DNA of 64,000 bases, from assembly GCA_965227145.1 (NCBI GenBank), contig OZ245730.1:2790001-2854000 (forward strand), read 5' to 3'. Positions 45,375 to 54,200 of this stretch are shown here, in pieces. Source of the stretch: JACKAQ01 sp965227145 (GTDB taxonomy: Bacteria; Calditrichota; Calditrichia; RBG-13-44-9; J075). The notes beneath the pieces were generated by a model, which was not told where the DNA came from, did no database searches, and worked only from the letters and a program-made list of their open reading frames with translations. The position numbers and the translations under genes were made by a program. Every line of letters begins with the position of its first letter. Positions within the stretch are counted from its first letter, which is position 1.

Positions 45375-45506
45375 TTCTAACTTTCGGTTGTACCGGACGC
45401 AACCGCAGGGCTGTGCTTTTGTTCTAAATTTTAGTTTGTGCAAATGGGTTGTAAAATATCAGCAAATTCAGTGCAAGTGTTGCGCCGGTAAACCGTGTTG
45501 TTAGGT
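45375..45506 (+). repeat. attC: attC of cassette 72
   Basis: Same as the attC at 20374; R' GTTAGGT. Confidence 0.85.
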
Positions 45507-45551
45507 GCAAATATATTTAAGCAGATTGAATAAAATAATGGAGGATTTATA

Positions 45552-45980
45552 ATGAGTTTAAGATTATTCACATCGATATTAATTATACTATGTTTTTCAT
45601 TGGGCTGTTCAAGACAACTTTCTATGAATACAGTTCAAACTCAAACAATCGTTAAAAGCCCTATACTTGGTTTTAAAAAGCAATTAGACTGCCCAATAAA
45701 AATTTTATATTCCAATACATTTCAAATTGAGGACGATGTAGTTAAAACAGTTTTAGTCGCAAGAGCTAAAAAACCAATTGATTTTAAGGAATATGTCGTT
45801 GTTTGTGAAGAAACGATTAAAGTTGATAAAAATGATTCATCTGTTGTAAAAAAAATCCATGAAATCAATAAGAATAATTTCAGCGAAATTGCCTTTGAAG
45901 TTTCTCCCACTTCAAAATTATTGTTTTATGTAAAATCCGTTACTTTAAATTACAATGAAATGTGGAAAGAGAGTATTTAA
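45552..45980 (+). CDS. Lipoprotein, orphan
   Basis: A 142-residue protein of cassette 73 (45501-46137). Signal ILIILCFSLGC with Cys19 acylated. It has its own strong ribosome site (GGAGG, 9 bases before ATG), rare in this array. The mature part is strand-rich: VKTVLVARAKKPIDFKEYVV and IAFEVSPTSKLLFYVKSVTL. No family recognised. Confidence 0.75.
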   Translation: MSLRLFTSILIILCFSLGCSRQLSMNTVQTQTIVKSPILGFKKQLDCPIKILYSNTFQIEDDVVKTVLVARAKKPIDFKEYVVVCEETIKVDKNDSSVVKKIHEINKNNFSEIAFEVSPTSKLLFYVKSVTLNYNEMWKESI

Positions 45981-46011
45981 ATTTCCAACTGCCAACAATC
46001 AGGTTCAACGC

Positions 46012-46143
46012 ACCTAACTATCGGTTGTACCGGACGCAACCGCAGGGCTGTGCTTTTGTTCTAAGTTTTAGATTGTGCAAATGGGTTGTAAAATATTAGC
46101 AAATTCGGTGCAAGTCTTGCGCCGGTAAACCGTGTTGTTAGAT
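46012..46143 (+). repeat. attC: attC of cassette 73
   Basis: R'' ACCTAAC complements the opening core GTTAGGT; reads CAAGTCTTGCGCC (private C). R' GTTAGAT. Confidence 0.85.
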
Positions 46144-46160
46144 TTTTAAAATCAAAGTTT

Positions 46161-46320
46161 ATGAAGAATATTATAATCATTATTCTATTTCTTGTACAAT
46201 CAACGATAGCTCAATCATCCAAAGTTGAATATTGGGAGCACTTTTCCGAAAATGATAAACTAGAAATTCTTAAAGATTCTAGAGTAACAGAGACAATGAA
46301 AGCAATTTATACTCACACTA
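46161..46320 (+). pseudogene. 5' fragment of the cassette 74 gene, split by an IS
   Basis: Starts MKNIIIIILFLVQSTIAQSS, a secretion signal, and runs about 53 codons (YWEHFSENDKLEILKDS) to the left end of the IS630-type element. The open frame then continues into IS sequence and stops at 46349. With the right fragment it would give a secreted protein of about 200 residues, a normal size for cassette genes here. Confidence 0.65.
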
Positions 46321-47405
46321 AATTGGTTTGGGAAAATCCCATCAATTGAATATCTTTATCCATGCTAGAATTAGATGACAACACCCGGCGCGAATTAAAG
46401 CTTTTGCAGAAGCGTCCGTCCAACAAACGCATTTATATCAAAGTCACTGTATTGTTGATGCTGGACAAAGGTCTTTCTGTCCAGGTGATTGCCGATTTTT
46501 TAGGCATTGATGACAACACCGTCTACCGCTATCGTGACAGCTATCTCACCAACGGACTGAAAGATTATCTGGCATCCAATTATTTTCGATACAATGGCAA
46601 ACTCACTGATGAAGAAAAAGCCCGGCTCGTTGCAGAACTGACTGAATACCTGTATCCAAGCAGCGCTGCTGTTGGTGAATTTATCGCGGCGACCTTCAAC
46701 AAGCACTATTGTGAAAGTGCTGTTTCCACACTGCTGAACCGTTTGGGCTTTGTTTACAAAAAGACCAAATCCGTTCCTTCAAAAGCGGATTCGGCTGCCC
46801 AAAGACGGTTTGTTAAAAAGCTACACAGATTGTTGAAGAAACAGGATGTTAATGCTATTTTCTATTTCAACGACGCAGCGCATCCCCAACACAATACCCG
46901 TCCGGCATATGGCTGGATACCAAAGGGTGAGGATGTTGGTATTCCCTCAAATACCGGTCGTAAACGCCTGAATATTAACGCTGCCATCAACGCAGAAGAT
47001 GTTGGCGACATTGTTTTTCGTGAAGATGAACAGATCAATTCCCAATCAAGTATCGCCCTTTGGGAAGCCCAACATGCGAAGCATCCGGGTAAAAAGATCT
47101 ATAACATCTGTGACAACGCCAGATACTACAAAAGTCACCTCATTCAGGAATGGTTAAAGAAGAATAAATGGTGCAAAGTGATATATTTACCGGCATATTC
47201 GCCAAACCTGAACATTATCGAACGATTATGGAAGTATTTACGAAAATCGGTCATCGATTATTTTTACTATGAAAAGTATAGTGATTTCAAGGCTGCAATA
47301 TTGACATTTTTTGAAACGATTGAGCAGCATAGGCAACCCTTAACTTCTTTGCTTATGCTTAATTTTCACATCCCATAAAGATGGTTATTTGTCCCTAACC
47401 AATTT
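46320..47405 (+). mobile_element. IS630-family insertion sequence
   Basis: About 1.09 kb. Imperfect terminal inverted repeats are visible: AAATTGGTTTGGGAAAAT at the left and AAATTGGTTAGGGACAAAT (read on the minus strand) at the right. Left of the element is TA; a clean TA on the right is not evident, so the exact ends are uncertain by a few bases. It is less AT-rich than the surrounding cassettes. Confidence 0.75.
46362..47378 (+). CDS. IS630-family DDE transposase
   Basis: A 338-residue transposase. An N-terminal helix-turn-helix (VQVIADFLGIDDNTVYRYRD, about residues 40-59) binds the ends. The DDE triad can be placed at Asp171 (FYFNDAAHPQHN), Asp251 (YNICDNARYYKS) and Glu287 (SPNLNIIERLWKYLRK), the characteristic IS630 blocks. 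The frame is full length and uninterrupted, so the element may be active. It is inserted within a cassette gene in the same orientation. Confidence 0.92.
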   Translation: MLELDDNTRRELKLLQKRPSNKRIYIKVTVLLMLDKGLSVQVIADFLGIDDNTVYRYRDSYLTNGLKDYLASNYFRYNGKLTDEEKARLVAELTEYLYPSSAAVGEFIAATFNKHYCESAVSTLLNRLGFVYKKTKSVPSKADSAAQRRFVKKLHRLLKKQDVNAIFYFNDAAHPQHNTRPAYGWIPKGEDVGIPSNTGRKRLNINAAINAEDVGDIVFREDEQINSQSSIALWEAQHAKHPGKKIYNICDNARYYKSHLIQEWLKKNKWCKVIYLPAYSPNLNIIERLWKYLRKSVIDYFYYEKYSDFKAAILTFFETIEQHRQPLTSLLMLNFHIP

Positions 47406-47847
47406 CTTTTGGGTATATAATAGTGTATCACCTGAAGAAATTGATTTTGAAGGGATAGAAACATTATTAGATACGATATGTATATTTAATAACAAATTAC
47501 AACCACTCTATTTCTTTTTATTTAACAACCTAATAATAATCGCGGACGGGTATCTTGCAGAATCAATGGGATATTATTCATATAAAATTATAAATCAGGA
47601 TGCTATTTATGTATTGAAATATCTACAGGAAAAGCCGGAAATCAGGGCTAAATACATAAGTTATTTAGGTTTTGAGTTTTATTATGCAGAAGATTCAAAA
47701 TTTGAATTGGAGAAGTGGCAGTCAGAAATTATTAATAAGAACACTAAACATCTGGGGCAAGCTGATATAAAAAGGATTGGGCAGTTTATAACTGCCTGTA
47801 TTGCTGAAGCTGAACAAATAAAGATGGATGCTGACAAAAAAGATTGA
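47404..47847 (+). pseudogene. 3' fragment of the cassette 74 gene
   Basis: About 147 codons beginning at the right end of the IS (FFWVYNSVSPEEIDFEGIET) with no start codon or ribosome site of its own. It contains LLDTICIFNNKLQPLYFFLF and ends in a helix ITACIAEAEQIKMDADKKD. It is continuous with the attC downstream, so cassette 74 (46138-47993) can still move as a 1.86-kb unit. Confidence 0.65.
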
Positions 47848-47867
47848 TGACAATAAAGAGAAAGCAC

Positions 47868-47999
47868 ATCTAACTTTCGGTTGTACCGGACGCAACCGCA
47901 GGGCTGGCAGTTTCTTTCTAAAAAATATTTGTGCAAATAAGTAAAATAAAATCAGCCGGTTGTGTGCAAGTGTTTCGCCGGTAAACCTTTTTGTTAGAA
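47868..47999 (+). repeat. attC: attC of cassette 74
   Basis: R'' ATCTAAC complements the opening core GTTAGAT on the far side of the IS, confirming one interrupted cassette. R' GTTAGAA. Confidence 0.85.
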
Positions 48000-48020
48000 A
48001 TAATGTAATCCCAACTACAT

Positions 48021-48815
48021 ATGAATGACTCAATTTTTAAAGCAAAATGGGAAGACTTAGAAATTTATAAAAAGTTACCCAAATCAGAAATTAAAACTGC
48101 ATATCAAAATTTTATTAAAATAATTGCTTGCAATTTAAAAACACACGGGTTTGTCAAAAGAGGTAGAAAGCTATACAGAGTATCAAATGATTTAGTAGAA
48201 ATAATTGATATTGATACAAGAGGTTCATGGCTGGGCTTGAGCAATCATTTTAAAATTAAAATCTGTCTTATGCCGTTATGTTGGCCAGATCTGAGTAAAG
48301 AATATTATACTGTTGGCGGTGTCGATATAGAAAAAATTATTCCGAATATTAAAAATCATTACAGGATAACTTGTGAATATGAGTTACTTGCAGATTACTT
48401 TACAAGAAAGATAGTAAAGCATGTCTTACCCTATTTTAAACATTTCAACTCTACAGAAAAAGTGGTTAGGAGGATAGAGTTTTTTAATCCAAAAAAAATA
48501 CTTGACCTTGGTCTTCAGGCAGATTCAAATAAACTAAGTTATTTAATACTATTTTCAGAAATAAAGAACCATCGTAATGTATACGCTAATGAAATACTTA
48601 TTCAGATCATTAATCAGTTCGAGTATTGGAAGAAATTTCCTGATAGTAATAGTGGTTTTAACTTTAAATTTTATGAAATGTATAAAGAGCTATGTGAATT
48701 ATTGAAGACCGAACAATGGGTAGAAATCGATAATTGGTTGCTTGCTATTGAAAATATTGAGTTAAAAAAATTAAAATTTAAGCGATATTCTAAAGTAAAT
48801 ATTAAAAATTTCTAA
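48021..48815 (+). CDS. DUF4304-like cytosolic protein
   Basis: A 264-residue protein of cassette 75 (47994-48935). The start (FIKIIACNLKTHGFVKRGRK, then LYRVSNDLVEIIDIDTRGS) matches the style of DUF4304 proteins, in which GFKxxGxxFxR precedes an I-x-x-Q/D strand; this is a tentative memory match. The C-terminal half is helical. Its stop codon lies within R'' of the attC, so the gene fills its cassette completely. Single copy. Confidence 0.7.
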   Translation: MNDSIFKAKWEDLEIYKKLPKSEIKTAYQNFIKIIACNLKTHGFVKRGRKLYRVSNDLVEIIDIDTRGSWLGLSNHFKIKICLMPLCWPDLSKEYYTVGGVDIEKIIPNIKNHYRITCEYELLADYFTRKIVKHVLPYFKHFNSTEKVVRRIEFFNPKKILDLGLQADSNKLSYLILFSEIKNHRNVYANEILIQIINQFEYWKKFPDSNSGFNFKFYEMYKELCELLKTEQWVEIDNWLLAIENIELKKLKFKRYSKVNIKNF

Positions 48816-48941
48816 CTTCCGGTTGTACCGGACGCAACCGCAGGGCTGTGCTTTTGTTCTAAATTTTAGTTTATGCAAATGGGTTATAAAATATCAGCAA
48901 ATTCGGTGCAAGTGTTTCGCCGGTAAACCTTTTTGTTATAC
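48810..48941 (+). repeat. attC: attC of cassette 75
   Basis: R'' TTCTAAC; R' is GTTATAC, not GTTAGnn, because these bases come from cassette 76. Confidence 0.85.
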
Positions 48942-48982
48942 GTTTCCTCTGTAGGACAATATTAATACTATCTGGAGATATC

Positions 48983-49837
48983 TTGTATATAAAAATCCTA
49001 CTTGTAATTATTGCTTTAACAGGACCAAATTATAGTCAAAGTTGGGAACATTACTTCACAGAGTCTAAATTTAATCTTAATACTATCAATACACCTATTC
49101 CAGATTCTTTAAAAGATCAGATTCTTAAATCATTCAATTATAGTCATCCCAATTATTCTGATTTTAAATCGCTGAAAGATCATTTTATTTTTTTTGATTT
49201 TAGTGGTGATGGATTACTGGATATAATTTATAATGATAATTTTGGAGCAGAATCGAACCTTATTGTTTTTCTTAAAAATACTGGAAATAATTTTGTTGAG
49301 ATATTTAACGGTTGGGGTAATATAGCTTGGATTGGAACTAATATCCCATGGACAGCTAAAAAATTTATAATATATGACTTTGGATGTTGTGGTGATACAA
49401 GAAATTATATTGAAGAATATGTTCCTACGATAGTAGATGACTCTTTAAAATATCAACTATCCTTCAAAGTTATTTTACCAAGTGGCATTCAGATTCCAAA
49501 AAAGTTTTTCACTACACCAATAACATTTTTGGTTAAAAAACAGAATTACAATTTGAGAATACAACCCCAAATCAAAAATGAAGTTTTTGAAACAGAATGG
49601 GGAAATTCGAAAGGGAATATTATTGTTACTTTCAAACAGGGTACTGTAGGCAAAGCTCTTGCCGAATCTGAAGATGAAACTGGAAGAATTTGGTGGTTTG
49701 TAATAATTGATAAACATAATAAAAAAGAGTGGGAATTTTACACTGCTTATCAAAGCTTTAATAGTAAAGAAATTCCATCTTACGCGGGTTGGATGAGTTC
49801 CAGCTATTTAGAAGCAATTTATGAGCAATCAAAATAA
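48983..49837 (+). CDS. Secreted protein with EF-hand-like loop, orphan
   Basis: A 284-residue protein of cassette 76 (48936-49973). The start is TTG at 48983 with GGAG 5 bases upstream. A signal sequence (ILLVIIALTGPNYSQS) is followed by a domain with DFSGDGLLDIIYND, a D-x-S-x-D-G loop like those of EF-hand or FG-GAP calcium sites, and a Cys-Cys pair (DFGCCGDTRNY). The C-terminal part has TFKQGTVGKALAESEDETGR and WWFVIIDKHNKKEWEFYTAY. Function unknown. Confidence 0.7.
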   Translation: MYIKILLVIIALTGPNYSQSWEHYFTESKFNLNTINTPIPDSLKDQILKSFNYSHPNYSDFKSLKDHFIFFDFSGDGLLDIIYNDNFGAESNLIVFLKNTGNNFVEIFNGWGNIAWIGTNIPWTAKKFIIYDFGCCGDTRNYIEEYVPTIVDDSLKYQLSFKVILPSGIQIPKKFFTTPITFLVKKQNYNLRIQPQIKNEVFETEWGNSKGNIIVTFKQGTVGKALAESEDETGRIWWFVIIDKHNKKEWEFYTAYQSFNSKEIPSYAGWMSSSYLEAIYEQSK

Positions 49838-49847
49838 TCTTTTAAGT

Positions 49848-49979
49848 TTATAACTATCGGTTGTACCGGACGCAACCGCAGGGCTGTGCTTTCGTTATAA
49901 ATTTTAGTTTGTGCAAATGTGTTGTAAAATATCAGCAAATTCGGTGCAAGTGTTGCGCCGGTAAACCTTTTTGTTAGGT
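49848..49979 (+). repeat. attC: attC of cassette 76, TATAAC core
   Basis: R'' TTATAAC mirrors this cassette's opening GTTATAC (six of seven bases), and the inner GTTCTAA is likewise changed to GTTATAA. R' GTTAGGT. Confidence 0.85.
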
Positions 49980-50083
49980 TCTTCTTAAATTCTTTACCGA
50001 TAAATTGTCTCCGAAAATTTCGTAATTATCATTTGTTATTTAATTTTATCAAATTCATTTGCTTTTTCGGGATATGAATATTT

Positions 50084-50539
50084 ATGGACAAATTTACAAC
50101 TATAATGTTAAGAATTGCTCAAGCTATGACTGGTGGGATAGCGCTTTATTCTTTTTGTATGTTGTTGCTACATAACGAGCCTTTCGAAATATTCAAATTC
50201 GATATTACAAATGGTAAAGTAATAGAGGTCCGTCAGCAAAAACACAACATTTGCTTCGTTACTTATAAATATCAAGTTAATGGCGAACCGGTAGTCACAA
50301 GTGCTCGTATTATTAATTCGCTTTTATATGAGAAAGAAGGAAATGTCGTAAATTTTAGAATTGCTTATAATAAAATCTTTCCGTCAATAAACAGAATCAA
50401 CGATTTTACATTGTACAATGGATATTATGTTGGTTTAGTTTGGGGATTGCTAATGTTTTCGATCTTCGTTTTAATGGATTTAATTGCTGACAAAAAGAAA
50501 TGGGCTGAAAGATATAAAAGAACTTTTAGAGCATTGTAA
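50084..50539 (+). CDS. DUF3592-like membrane protein (copy 3 of 3)
   Basis: Same 151 residues as the gene at 29208; cassette 77 (49974-50761), here without the B1 partner cassette. The 29-residue frame recurs at 50591-50680. Confidence 0.75.
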   Translation: MDKFTTIMLRIAQAMTGGIALYSFCMLLLHNEPFEIFKFDITNGKVIEVRQQKHNICFVTYKYQVNGEPVVTSARIINSLLYEKEGNVVNFRIAYNKIFPSINRINDFTLYNGYYVGLVWGLLMFSIFVLMDLIADKKKWAERYKRTFRAL

Positions 50540-50674
50540 TTGTAATTCAAATATTTCGTTAAATTGCACAGAAATCTTAGGGTGGAAAATATGACTTACC
50601 GAAATTATATTTTGGAGGGTGATCATTTTCCTGTGGCTAAGATAGACTTAGGTGTTGTTGATGTAAGCCGACCA

Positions 50675-50767
50675 ACCTAACTTTAGTTCAAGCCGACGGC
50701 GGCATTTTTGGGCGTTTTAGGGAAATCTAATGTAGTTTGCCGCCGCAGCTTAACATGAGCGTTAGCA
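50675..50767 (+). repeat. attC: attC of cassette 77, foreign type
   Basis: Same as at 29799; R' GTTAGCA. Confidence 0.85.
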
Positions 50768-50843
50768 GCAAATCATGTCCAAAAAGTAATATTTCACATA
50801 TCTAAAAACTAAAATGTCATTTATTTTATCGTAAAGGGACGTT

Positions 50844-52739
50844 ATGCAAGAAATTAGATTTTTTAGAACATTTTGTGTAATGTTGCTACTACTTTTGAGT
50901 CTATTGTCTATAAGTAGCGCACAAGTTGTTAACGGGAGTGTAATACTAAATACACAAGCAGAAGTAAATTCCTTTATCGGAACTTCAATTACGGGCTCTC
51001 TTACTATTCAGGGACCCGATATAGTTGACCTAGCACCGTTAACAACACTTACTTCTGTGGGAGATTTCCTGCGGATAGAGTCCACTGTTGCGCTGACCAA
51101 TCTGGATGGATTAAGCAATATTTATTCTGTGAACGGTGATCTGGATATTAGTTATAATGACGCACTGACCAATTTGGATGGATTAAGTAATATTACTTCT
51201 GTGAGCGGTGATCTTTATGTGAGTTATAATGACGCACTGACCAATTTGGATGGATTAAGTAATATTACTTCTGTGAGCGGTAATCTTTATGTGAGTTATA
51301 ATGACGCACTGACCAACCTGAATGGTTTAAGCAACATTTTTACTATTATGGGCGATGATCTGCTGATAAGTTACAATGCTGCACTGATGAACCTGGATGG
51401 ATTAAGTAATATTACTTCTGTGAGCGGTGATCTTTATGTGAGTTATAATGACGCACTGACCAATTTGGATGGATTAAGTAATATTACTTCTGTGAACGGT
51501 ACGCTGTATGTAGGAGCCAATAACACACTGACTAATCTTGATGGATTAAGCAATATTACTTCTGTAGGAGGAAATCTTAATATCGGGAGTTTTGCTGCAC
51601 TGACTAATCTTGATGGATTAAGTAATATTACTTCTGTGGGTGGGGATCTTTATATAGGAGGCAATGCCGCACTGACTAATCTTGATGGATTAAGCAGTAT
51701 TACTTCTGTGGGTGGGGACCTTTATATAGGTCGGAATGATGCACTGACGTATCTGCAAGGGTTAAGCAATATTACATCTGTGAGCGGTGATCTGTATATA
51801 ACTCGCAATGGCGAGCTCAGGAGTTTGGAGGGGTTGAACAGTCTAGCTACAGTAGGTGGTACGCTGAACGTAGGTTACAATGATTCACTGACGAATCTGG
51901 AGGGGCTAAGCAGTCTTACTACAGTAGGTGGTATGCTGAACGTAGATTACAATGATTCAATGTCAAATCTGGATGGATTAAGCAGTCTTACTTCTGTGGG
52001 TGATTTTCTTGTAATAAATCACAATGCTGCATTGACCAATCTGGATGGATTAAGCAATATTTCTTATTTGGGCGGTGGGCTGCTCGTAACGTCCAATAAT
52101 GAACTGACCAACCTGGATGGATTAAGCAATATTTCTTCTATGGGTAGGTATCTGAAGATAGAGGCCAATACTGCACTGACCAATCTGGATGGATTAAACA
52201 ATATTTCTTATGTGGGTGGTTTTCTCGAAGTAAATTACAATGCTGCACTAACCAATCTGGATGGACTAAGTAATATTTCTTATGTAGACGGAAATCTGTA
52301 TATTACAAACAATATTTCACTAAATCGCTTTTGTGGGCTTTTTTTATTGATAAGTTCAAATGGCTTGGATGGATACTCTATTGTTAATAATAATTTAACT
52401 AATCCAACTCAACAGCAAATTATAGAGGATGGACCTTGTACAACATCTTTAACAGTAGGAAACAAATTAAAACCTGAATATTATGAGTTGCAGCAAAACT
52501 ATCCAAATCCATTTAATCCACAAACCACCATTGGTTTTACGGTTAAAGAATTCACAGCTGTGTCTTTAAAACTGTATAATATTCATGGTCAACTTGTAGC
52601 TACACTTGTTGATGAGAGGATGTCAGCTGGTCAATATAAAACTATTTTTGATGCAGGCGATTTGGCATCGGGCGTATATTTTTACTCCATTAAAATGGGT
52701 AATTATCTATCCGTAAAAATGATGACTATAATGAAATAA
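50844..52739 (+). CDS. Secreted repeat protein with type IX sorting tail
   Basis: A 631-residue protein of cassette 78 (50762-52946), the largest cassette gene. The order is: signal sequence (VMLLLLLSLLSISSAQ, about 1-27); about 16 repeats of 23-24 residues built on LTNLDGLSNITSVGGDLYI, a receptor-L-domain or leucine-rich-repeat-like solenoid; a Cys pair region (FCGLF...GPCTT); then a C-terminal sorting domain of about 95 residues opening YYELQQNYPNPFNPQTTIGF and ending GVYFYSIKMG...MMTIMK. Such tails direct proteins through the type IX system to the cell surface. AGGGA precedes ATG by about 5 bases. It is less AT-rich than its neighbours and probably recently mobilised from the host chromosome (inference). 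Confidence 0.85.
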   Translation: MQEIRFFRTFCVMLLLLLSLLSISSAQVVNGSVILNTQAEVNSFIGTSITGSLTIQGPDIVDLAPLTTLTSVGDFLRIESTVALTNLDGLSNIYSVNGDLDISYNDALTNLDGLSNITSVSGDLYVSYNDALTNLDGLSNITSVSGNLYVSYNDALTNLNGLSNIFTIMGDDLLISYNAALMNLDGLSNITSVSGDLYVSYNDALTNLDGLSNITSVNGTLYVGANNTLTNLDGLSNITSVGGNLNIGSFAALTNLDGLSNITSVGGDLYIGGNAALTNLDGLSSITSVGGDLYIGRNDALTYLQGLSNITSVSGDLYITRNGELRSLEGLNSLATVGGTLNVGYNDSLTNLEGLSSLTTVGGMLNVDYNDSMSNLDGLSSLTSVGDFLVINHNAALTNLDGLSNISYLGGGLLVTSNNELTNLDGLSNISSMGRYLKIEANTALTNLDGLNNISYVGGFLEVNYNAALTNLDGLSNISYVDGNLYITNNISLNRFCGLFLLISSNGLDGYSIVNNNLTNPTQQQIIEDGPCTTSLTVGNKLKPEYYELQQNYPNPFNPQTTIGFTVKEFTAVSLKLYNIHGQLVATLVDERMSAGQYKTIFDAGDLASGVYFYSIKMGNYLSVKMMTIMK

Positions 52740-52820
52740 AAACAATTTTCCGGTGTTTTTTTGCGTTTTTGAAGCAATGGCACATTACTATTATTTCTTG
52801 TAATTGTTTGGTTTAACATA

Positions 52821-52952
52821 CGCTAACTCTCAGTTGTACCGGACGCAACCGCAGGGCTGTGCTTTCGTTCTAAGTTTTAGGTTGTGCAAATGGGTTGTAA
52901 AACGTTAGCAAATTGTGGCGTAGTGTTGCGCCGGTAAACCGTGTTGTTAGAT
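52821..52952 (+). repeat. attC: attC of cassette 78
   Basis: R'' CGCTAAC mirrors the opening core GTTAGCA in six of seven bases; left arm reads CTCAGTTGTACCGG. R' GTTAGAT. Confidence 0.85.
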
Positions 52953-53320
52953 TGAAAATTCCGTTAATTTCGAAAAGAAAAACTCCCAAAAATGGAGTGA
53001 TTGCCAACGCAAAGTTAATATTTTAAAGACTTCCGCAAACGAAAGAGAAAGCCTATTTGCGGGATAAATATTTAAGAGTCCGCTTTTCGTAAGTAAAAGG
53101 TTTTCAGTAGTTTATATTTTTGGTTGTTTGTAATTCAGTAAGTTTTGTGGGTTTTTCGCGGCGTATTTTTTCGCTGTAAAATTCAGTTTTGCGGTTCTAA
53201 CTTTCGGTTGTACCGGACGCAACCGCAGGGCTGTGCTTTTGTTCTAAATTTTAGTTTGTGCAAATGGGTTGTAAAATATCAGCAAATTCGGTGCAAGTGT
53301 TGCGCCGGTAAACCGTGTTG
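52947..53320 (+). other. Non-coding cassette 79, family B1
   Basis: Same 374 bases as cassette 90; attC at 53195-53326. Confidence 0.8.
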
Positions 53321-53387
53321 TTAGACAATAAATAGATACTAATTGTATATTGAAACACAAACATCATGAATAAAGACTTGGATTAAC

Positions 53388-53879
53388 ATGGTCTGGATTA
53401 ACTTATGGTTTATCGTAGTGGTTTTCCAAGCACTAATATTAGAAGGTAATCTTTTTAAAATCAAAAGTAATGGTATTTATGTCAGCATTTGGGGTAAATC
53501 ATTTTTGATCAATGGCTTATGTCTTATTAGCTACGTCATTTTAAGCGCATATTTTAAAGATCGCATAGTTGGTGAAAATGATTTTTCTTTTATCGCAGTT
53601 TTATGTTTATTGTACTTATATATTCCATATGTAACTTTTATGTTCCGTTACGAATATAATAGCGAAAGGTTTATTTGGTTTAACGGATTGTGGTTAAAAT
53701 CAATAGTCTTGAAAGACTTGGTAAAAGTAATTCTAATCAAGAAAGACAATCGAATAACTAAAATATGTTTTCTTCTGAAAAATGGTCAAATTAGAATGAA
53801 GAATGATTTCGGTATAGAAAATATGGTAAAGAGCTTTATAAAAAAGAGTTCTGTTCCAATTATTGAAAGACATTTATGA
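53388..53879 (+). CDS. Three-helix membrane protein with PH-like tail (paralogue of 37837)
   Basis: A 163-residue protein of cassette 80 (53321-54179). Same plan as the protein at 37837: helices at about 3-20, 42-60 and 70-90, then FIWFNGLWLKSIVLKDLVKV and RMKNDFGIENMVKSFIKKSS. Identity is moderate, so the pair diverged long before the recent duplications in this array. The gene is followed by the relic of a foreign attC and a B1 tail. Confidence 0.75.
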   Translation: MVWINLWFIVVVFQALILEGNLFKIKSNGIYVSIWGKSFLINGLCLISYVILSAYFKDRIVGENDFSFIAVLCLLYLYIPYVTFMFRYEYNSERFIWFNGLWLKSIVLKDLVKVILIKKDNRITKICFLLKNGQIRMKNDFGIENMVKSFIKKSSVPIIERHL

Positions 53880-53928
53880 CAGACTCTTTAATACAGTATT
53901 TTCAAAACATATTAACATACTATTTCAT

Positions 53929-53998
53929 CACTAACCAACTTTGCGCATAAAGCCGACGGCATGAAAAACGCCGAGCCCTAAACGCTGGTCTTTGGATT
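53929..53998 (+). repeat. Relic foreign attC inside cassette 80
   Basis: CACTAAC is followed by GCGCATAAAGCCGACGGC, a short linker, GCCGAGC and CTAAACGCTGG, then TCTTTGGATTCAG where GTTAGATTCAG would be expected. The arms (GCCGACGGC/GCCG) resemble the foreign attC at 29799. The right core is lost, so the site is probably dead. Confidence 0.55.
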
Positions 53999-54053
53999 CA
54001 GATCTGTGTGTTTTTCGCGGTGTATTTTCTCGTGGAAATCTTTAGTGTTACGT
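53999..54053 (+). other. B1 tail fragment in cassette 80
   Basis: From CTGTGTGTTTTTCGCGGTG to the attC the sequence is the end of a B1 cassette. Head and middle are missing, so a deletion joined the foreign attC to this tail. Confidence 0.65.
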
Positions 54054-54185
54054 TTCTAACTTTCGGTTGTACCGGACGCAACCGCAGGGCTGTGCTTTCG
54101 TTCTAAATTTTAGTTTGTGCAAATGGGTTGTAAAATATTAGCAAATTCGGTGGCAGTGTTGCGCCGGTAAACCGTGTTGTTAGAT
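54054..54185 (+). repeat. attC: attC of cassette 80
   Basis: Resident type. R'' TTCTAAC does not complement the opening core GTTAGAC, as expected if this attC came from the fused B1 cassette. R' GTTAGAT. Confidence 0.85.
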
Positions 54186-54200
54186 TTACCCTAGGGAAAT

